From Beverwykella pulmonaria (Eukaryota; Ascomycota; Dothideomycetes; Pleosporales; Melanommataceae): a stretch of 64,000 bases of DNA. The DNA is taken from the NCBI GenBank assembly GCA_001599595.1, contig BCHH01000008.1:788220-852219 (forward strand). The letters run 5' to 3'. The translations under genes and the position numbers were made by a program. Under the pieces are notes generated by a model, which was not told the origin of the DNA, ran no database searches, and saw only the letters and a list, made by a program, of their open reading frames with translations. This document shows, piece after piece, positions 57,480 to 64,000 of this stretch (its first letter is position 1; each line of letters begins with the position of its first letter).

Positions 57480-58499
57480 ATGTCGGCCGATTTCTGGGCA
57501 AGCTACGTCTCCGGAGCCATCGGGATCCTCGTTGGAAACCCTCTCGATCTCGTTAAAACCAGACTGCAGGCAGGAAGCACAACGCCAAGTCTCGAATCCG
57601 GCTATTCGCCGCCCCAAACCTTCAAAGGGCACTTCGATCGCGCAGGCACATTAGTTAGAGGTGGGTGCGACGATCCCATAATCCATAAACGTTTGAACCC
57701 GGCGTACTGACTAGATCCGCCAAGCACAGGCACAACGGCGCCTGTGATCGGCTACGGCGCCCTCAACGCCGTCCTCTTCGTAACCTACAACCGCACTCTC
57801 TCTCTCCTCGGCGACACCCCCACTGCTCCAACCAACCTTCTCAAAGTCTGGTGCGCGGGCGCCACCGGCGGTCTCGCTACATTCATCATCTCCACGCCCA
57901 CCGAACTCGTAAAATGCAGAGCACAGGTTGCAACAGAAAGCACAAACTCATGGAAAATAGCAAGAGAGGTGTGGAATCGTGAAGGCATAAGAGGGCTATA
58001 CTATGGAGGAGGAGTTACCTGTGTTCGAGATGCAGTGGGTTACGGATTCTAGTGGGTTATTTTGCAGTAATGGAAGACTTTGCCTATAGGGACTAACACC
58101 GCTAGCTTCTGGTCATATGAATGGTGCAAGCAGGCGCTGAGCTCACCGGTCGATACAGACAGACAAAGTGCAATAAAGGTGATGCTTTGCGGAGGAATAG
58201 CTGGTGTCGTAACGTGGGCATCTATTTACCCCATGGATGTGGTGAAGACTCGAGTGCAAACTCAGTTGCATCCCGTTGAAAGCGAGCGACGTGCTCTGTT
58301 TCAACCGGAAGAGGCGCCCAATCACACGCCATATAGCAAGAGATTGAGCACTTTCGAGGTCGCCAAGAACGCCTATCAGACTGAAGGGTTGAACGTCTTT
58401 TTCCGAGGCCTTGGAATCTGTAGCGTACGCGCCTTCGTTGTCAATGCAGTACATTGGGCAGTGTATGAGTGGATGATGCGCATTCTACAACAGCCCTAA
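57480..58499 (+). CDS. Mitochondrial carrier family protein
   Basis: Three exons: 57480..57660, 57730..58051 and 58106..58499, 298 residues, the usual size. Introns are 69 and 54 bases with GTGGGT donors. The threefold repeat is clear: FWASYVSGAIGILVGNPLDL with PLDLVKTRLQ, then LATFIISTPTELVKCRAQ, and VTWASIYPMDVVKTRVQTQ; each holds the Px(D/E)xx(K/R)x(K/R) signature. RG-type second motifs EGIRGLYYGGGVTCVRDAVG and EGLNVFFRGLGICSVRAF follow. It belongs in the inner mitochondrial membrane as a solute exchanger; the general pattern resembles the carnitine/ornithine and YMC-type branch, but I cannot assign a substrate. No targeting peptide, as usual. Confidence 0.92.
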
Positions 58500-58846
58500 A
58501 TAACACGTTGCGTACGCTTCGAAGCACAATATGAGCCTACTAATGTGGAAAGCCAAATCGTGGATGCAATTGATGTGTGGGACCAAATCCCATAGTTCGC
58601 AGTTTAAAATACAGTATGAAATTTTTTGCCCATCCTGAATTCCTCCGATCAGACAATCTCGTAAACCCTTCGGCTGTCCATATTCGGGAGTAGGCTTATT
58701 GAGACATGTTGACACAAAAGAAAGATATGGCTTCTAGTATCACTAAAAAAAGAAGGAGGTGAGCACGGTTTGGCCATATGTATCCGACATGAGCGAAGAT
58801 TGACCAGTACCGTAGATGGAAAAAGCTCTCCACATCGAGATAAGCT
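58500..58846. other. Spacer between convergent carrier and GBP2-type genes
   Basis: About 350 bases of shared 3' flank. No gene seen. Confidence 0.65.
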
Positions 58847-60648
58847 TTACATGATCTGGTCTTGAGTTAAGCCGCCTGTTTGTTCGGTTCCCTCCATTGC
58901 ATCACCGTTGTTCACATTGGTGTAACGGACATAGCTCAGGCCAAGAGGTCTGCCGCCATACTGGTAACCGGTAAATTTCGCTGCTATATGTCAGAGGATG
59001 GTTCACATAAGAATTCAGATGTGAGCTCACCAATTGCTGTCTCTGCATCACTAAGTTTCTCAAACTCGACGACACCCGTTCCGCGGGAGCGTCCATTTGG
59101 CTCATACTGAATCTCAGCACGTTCAACCTTGCCGATTGTGGTGAAGAGCTCGATGAGATCTTCATTGCTAGTAGACCATGGCAACTGGAAATAGTTAGAA
59201 AAGGGCCAAGCAGAGGAGGACAATAACGTACGTTGCGAACATAGATGAGGTTGCCTGGCTCGCCGCCAGAGCTTGCGAAGTCCGTGAACGGGTTTGGTGG
59301 GGTCGATTGAGCATTGGCATCATAACCTGGAGCTCCGCCTGAGGCTCCGCCAAATCCGCCTCCTCCGTATGCACCGCGACCTCCGAAGCCTCCGCCAAAG
59401 CCTCCACGGCCGCCGCCGAAACCACCACGACCTCCGCCAAAGCCGCCGCGAGCCCCGAAGCCACCGCCGAAACCACCACGGCCACCACCGAATCCTCCTG
59501 AAGCACCAGCAAATCGATCCTCACGGACTTCAAGATTTCGGCCCTGCCAGTCGTACCCATTGAACTGCTGGATAGCATTTCGGGCATCTTCCGCGGTCTC
59601 GAAGGCGACGATTCCTGAACCCTTGGGACGCCCATCTGGCGCAAGATGCACGTCGGCGCGAAGGACTCCACCAGTGTGCGCTAGGAAAGGTAAGTCAGAT
59701 GCGCGCAATGGCAATTCGAAGGCTGAAGAGACTTACCTGCTTGTCGGAAGAGATCTTTCAGGTCTTGCCAGCCCACGTTGAAAGGAAGCTATCGGATATG
59801 TCAGCCGGGAGATCTCTCAAATGGAAGTGATAAAGAAACGGGAAACAAACGTTGGCAACATAGACCTGCCTACCACCTCCTCCAGGGGGACCGCCGAAGC
59901 CCGGACCGCCGCCTCCAAAGTGTCCTGGTCCTCCGCGCATCGAGCCAAAATCACCGCGAGTGGCACTGGGATTGGTGAAACGAGGCTCGGCCTCTCGATC
60001 TTCGCGAACGTAAACGAGTCGTCCCATCAAGTTCTGGTTGCTGAGCGTCGCCACGGCATTCTGGGCCTGCTCCCGAGTTGCATATTCCACAATGCCACAT
60101 CCCTATACCCAAGCAAAAGCCAGTCAACCACCGTCCATCACGCAAACAAGCCAGCCATCATATGTTTACCTTTGACATTCCATTCGGAAGTAGCAATACG
60201 TCTGCGAACAAGACCTCGCCGGCTGCGATACAGTCAGTGGTGCCTGATGGGTGTGGTGGTCCAATGCGGCCATACCTTGTCTCATGAAGTCTTTCAAGTG
60301 GTGCCATTTCACATCGTATGATAGGTTGCCGACGTAGACGCGTCGGTCCTGTTGGGAGGACTCTCGGATGTTCTGCATCATGCCTTCTTTGCCTACTGAT
60401 CCCTCTGCAGGCCGTTGTGATCCGCCGCGACCAGCTCCGTACGATTGGTAACCTCCAGCACCCTGAGCACCCGTCACAGGCGAGCGCGAACGACGTTCAC
60501 CTCGGCGGTAGTCGTCCCTGCTACGAGATCGGCTGCGCGGTGAATACGAGCGTCGAGCACGACGCGGTGATCGAGATCGACGACGAGGAGAAGGATCGCG
60601 GCCGCGGCCAGAGTCGCGCTGGTCGTATGCATCAGCTTCGTAAGACAT
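58847..60648 (-). CDS. GBP2: GBP2/HRB1-type SR protein with three RRMs
   Basis: Seven exons: 60648..60276, 60222..60170, 60102..59851, 59788..59737, 59680..59232, 59184..59031 and 58980..58847, 488 residues. The N-terminus is an Arg/Ser-rich segment (SPRRRSRSPRRARRSYSPRS). RRM1: RRVYVGNLSYDVKWHHLKDF and GCGIVEYATREQAQNAV. RRM2: RQVYVANLPFNVGWQDLKDL and GSGIVAFETAEDARNAI. A long Gly-rich linker of FGGGRGG repeats precedes RRM3: NLIYVRNLPWSTSNEDLIEL and GTGVVEFEKLSDAETAI. The end is TQDQIM. This is the order of yeast Gbp2/Hrb1, poly(A)-RNA binding quality-control factors that accompany TREX in mRNA export. Introns are 47-67 bases; one uses a GTTTGT donor. Confidence 0.94.
59330..59515 (-). repeat. 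Gly-rich FGGGRGG-coding repeats in GBP2
   Basis: Tandem, slightly varied copies of GGFGGGRG / GGFGGGFGARG codons between RRM2 and RRM3. Confidence 0.88.
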
Positions 60649-63600
60649 TGCGACGGGTACCAGGCAGGCAGCGACGCGTCAGAGGGGTAGCGAGTGACGG
60701 TATGGGAGATGGAGAATGCGAGGTGTGAAAGCGGGCGAGATGAGTGATGGAAAGAGGCCGACGTGAAGATGAGGTTGCGAAGGTGAGGCGCAAAGTCGGT
60801 GCTCGAAGTGATGCCCACCGGCCTTGGCGGCAACTTCCGCAACGGTCACGTGAACGGTTACGGTGTCCCAAACCGTGCGTCTCGACCTCGGGGTGCTGCC
60901 TGGTGAGCTCGACGGCGAGGCGCAGCACACACAAGGCGTCCCAGGACTCAATTGCAGGCGGGTAAGGCAGGAATGCTTCACGCACCACTGACGCCGCACT
61001 GATATAGGGAAGGAAGCAACAGAAAAGTACTTACTGTGGACGGCCGGTAGGTATCTACTCCTGAATCTGAGGCCTTCGTGGTCAGTGGATGGAACGGGTC
61101 AAGATGTGAGAGAGAGGCAGATGGCGAAGAGATGGGATGGTGGAGATGTGAGGAGAAGGGACCAAGGTTTAGGGAGGGGCAGTAACGAACCCATAATCAC
61201 ACGGCACAGAAGCTGCGACCGCGCACCTGCGTGTGTGGGACAAGGGCAGCGAACTGCTTAGAGGCCGGGCGACAGGTAGAGCTGAGACTTGCGGGTCCAA
61301 TGCGTGCGTGCAAATGCACCGACTGCTGCTGCTGCAGAAGACAGATTGCCTTCTTTGCCTTGCCCTCCTGCGCCGTATGACGCGCCTCGAGCCTCGAGAG
61401 AGCACGGCGAGTAAGACTGCCAGCCAATGGGCGCGGTGAGGTGAGCACCGAGAGCGATGAAGGACGACCCAGCGGGTTGGGTTGGTGGAACGGGGTTTGC
61501 AAAGCGATCGGAGAGGTCTGGCTTGGGAGCCGGCAGCGGGAGAGGGGCGCGGAATGGGTGCGGAGGCTAGGAGGCGTTTGTGGAGCTCTCAGCCATTTTG
61601 TAAAGTTCGAAGGCGCTGACCCTACGTTACGACCTCTTCGACCTTCGAACTTCTTCAAGAATGGGAAAGAATGATGTTGCGGGAGCGGCACGCGCTTTGA
61701 CCCTGCCACCCGCATCCCCGAGGCTCGTTCTGCCCTACGACCAATATCAAAAAGACGTCGGTTCTTTATTCACTCATACCAGACGTTGACCACCATATTT
61801 CTGTTGCTTTTTACCCAACCCTCCTCGCAGGCAGGCACTGAAAAAGCTCCATGTCAGCCTGTTGCACTCTCGCAATCTCCACAGCCAGCTTGTGCGGCCC
61901 TCTCGCATTGGCTGGCATGGCCCACTGAGTCCTGATATGGTTCCATCGGCATGCCGCTTGCGAGGGTCTCCCGGCAAGCTGGTCCTTTTATTGAAGGACT
62001 CCGGGCTGCTGAGAATAAAGCCCAATCCCTCTGCTGGATCCCGATGATAGACGCGTTTTGGCGAGTCTGCTTCTTCACCTCAATGCTCACCCACCGCCCA
62101 GCCCCGCATCCTCGACAGCTCGACAGCGTCGGGCGCACATCAATTGGCTTGGTCAGTGTCCGAGCTGGATTACATGGCTTACCTGGTCAGAAACACCACT
62201 GCCTTGTCGACAATAATTTTTGTGCCTGCCAGCTTCCTGCAGCTAGAGTACGCCAATTGCCACATTCAGTTCCCTCCGGACCCTGAGCGACATCGCCGAT
62301 GCAAGATTTTTTAACAGAAATATGGACATGCTCGGTCGGCAAATTGACACCCTGTTCAATCGGCCTGTCATCTACTGTACCGCAGACATGAGCTGGTTGG
62401 GCCTCGCACATGTCGTGCTAGGTGCTCTGTTGCACGCATAAAAGGCCACGACAGCCTCTGAGATCGTGCCGTTTCTCTGCAGAATCGAAGTGGGGCACAT
62501 GGTGGCACAGTTTGAGTGAGTCTCCGTTGCAAAGCGTTGGGAAATCCTGAAGCTGAACGCTCATGCATCCTTGTCCAATAACGTGTACTTGGCGACTCTG
62601 GTGAAATTGTGGGTCCATGAAGGCTGAACGGTAAAAAAAATGGCCGTCTCGTCATGCTCTCCAAGCAGGCAACGGTGGTTTTCGAAAATCTTCGACGACA
62701 GGTTAGGTGGCACATTACTGCATTGCAGTGCTTGTTCAAAATGCATACCGCTAGCTCCGTTGCAGTTTTGATCACCATAAATTCATGCTGTTCTGATTTC
62801 CCATATCTACTAGTCTAGGTACAATGGTAGGAGAAGGAAGCACTCCACGGAACCTGGTCCACATCTAGTACGGTTGTCAACTTTTCGCCTTCTTTGTAGA
62901 TAGTTGAATAGACTGTGTATCATTAATAAGGGGTTCCACTTCCAGGGCTTGCTGGCATGTTGCCCTCGGGCTAATGAACTCAATGTTTGCAGTAGCTCGC
63001 GGCACGATCTAGCCATGTTAGCTCACATCGCAATTAAGATATGGATATTGTACCACGGCGCTGTAGGTCTGGACAAGGCACACCTTGTTATCATTCCCGT
63101 CTCATGAAGCCCATTCCCCAAGGATTTCTTCCAAATTCCGAGCGTTCGAAGAAGACACAAGACTAAAAATATCCCTGGCCTTTTGTGCGCTCCAAGCGAG
63201 CTGCATAGTCATTGAGACACTGGTGAGGTCAGCGCCTTATCTTCCACTCATATCGCTTTACATCGTCCCTAAAAAGACTATCATCGCACCCAGCAACTAT
63301 TTAGAACATTCGCATGCGACCATCGCTCGTCTGATGTGAAGCATCCAAGATCGCTGTCGTTACTGTCGCTTTCACATTTACCATGAGGTTGTGGCCATGC
63401 CCACCTAGTTTCTGTTTTGGACATAAATTCGCAATGTTCGGCATCCCCAGATTCGCTTTCTACGAATGTTCCTAGGAGACAATCACAAAAACCCCTTTCA
63501 TCAAACTCGGACCTGTTTGAAAATGTCTTTGCTCTCAAATGTAAGAGCGGATGAGTGCGCAAGACACGTATGAGCATTTTCCGACTTTTCTTCTCATTGG

Positions 63601-64000
63601 CAAATCTCGTCAAAACTTTTTAGTTATCATTCAATCATCAGGGGCAGATTCCCTGTTTCCATGCTATTTTGTCGTCACTTATCAGTGACCATATTGCCTC
63701 AAAAGTCGTCCCCGAGATATCTCCTAGTTGACATTTCCTAATTCGTATTAGCTCGGTTGTGCTATCCGAAGTCTCTAGCCACTAAGCTTGATACCTCAAA
63801 CGACTAGAAGGTGCGCAGAAGATCCCGAGCGAACTCCGTCCAGCATCATGGGTTTTCAAGCACGGTGCAGATCTATTTCCAGGAGTCGGCCGAGCCATTT
63901 CTATAAGACCATGGACTTGCCTCCCAAATGCAAAACTCGACATTGCCAACCAAATCAAGGTCTTCACTACCTCGTTGATCACGACTTCACTATTACATTC
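60649..64000. other. 3.35 kb gene-poor terminal spacer
   Basis: This holds the GBP2 promoter and further upstream sequence to the window end. An 11-base inverted repeat lies at 61603..61652. Frames up to 172 codons exist but have no recognisable domain and overlap on both strands. A gene continuing beyond the window cannot be excluded. Confidence 0.5.
61603..61652. repeat. Inverted repeat with 11-base perfect arms
   Basis: AAGTTCGAAGG at 61603..61613 and its exact reverse complement CCTTCGAACTT at 61642..61652, separated by 28 bases, in the spacer upstream of GBP2. Confidence 0.75.

Noticed and set aside
61197..61715. 172-codon minus-strand frame upstream of GBP2
   Set aside because: Low-complexity Ser/Pro/Arg composition, overlapping + strand frames and no family resemblance.

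Overview
This 64 kb window reads as ordinary protein-coding chromosome of a filamentous ascomycete (Pezizomycotina). The evidence is genes on both strands with many short introns (about 40-76 bases, GT..AG, usually GTAAGT-type donors and CTAAC/CTGAC-type branch sites), families typical of Pezizomycotina (BLI-3, UsgS-type, DUF3824, DUF3431, INP1, a DIM-2 class DNA methyltransferase), and long gene-free spacers. The class (for example Dothideomycetes) is a guess I cannot prove from the sequence. No rRNA, convincing tRNA, CRISPR array, or intact transposon was seen. Most exon joins below were worked out by hand from reading frame, splice consensus and family conservation.

Layout. 0-13 kb: an SS18/SSXT-type SWI/SNF subunit (+), a DUF3824 arginine/serine-rich protein (-), an acyltransferase-3 membrane enzyme (+) and an FAD monooxygenase (-), separated by spacers of 0.9-3.7 kb. 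15-34 kb: a nine-exon GABA/amino-acid permease (-), VID27 (-), a conserved fungal protein often labelled 'BTB domain transcription factor' (-), uroporphyrinogen-III synthase HEM4 (-) divergent from BFR1 (+), BLI-3 (+), and an intact DIM-2 cytosine DNA methyltransferase (-). 34-47 kb: a DUF3431 membrane protein (-), an F-box protein (-), an acetamidase/formamidase with a 19-base micro-exon (-), a UsgS-type membrane protein (-) divergent from the peroxisome inheritance protein INP1 (+), and a Ser/Pro-rich orphan (+). 47-61 kb: a flavin disulfide oxidoreductase with an optional mitochondrial-type leader (-), the inositol phosphorylceramide synthase AUR1 (-), a NYN/PIN-like protein (-) divergent from a mitochondrial carrier (+), and a GBP2-type triple-RRM protein (-). 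The last 3.3 kb is gene-free as far as I can see.

The genes do not form a biosynthetic cluster or a defence system; they are housekeeping or single-purpose genes (chromatin, haem, sphingolipid, mRNP, peroxisome and nitrogen metabolism). I did not find a convincing undescribed system. The observations most worth checking are the intact DIM-2 gene, a light-element-like motif upstream of the BLI-3 homologue, the alternative mitochondrial leader built from a 12-base tandem repeat, matched intron positions in the tandem RRMs of GBP2, the amidase micro-exon, and an apparent excess of full CRE palindromes.
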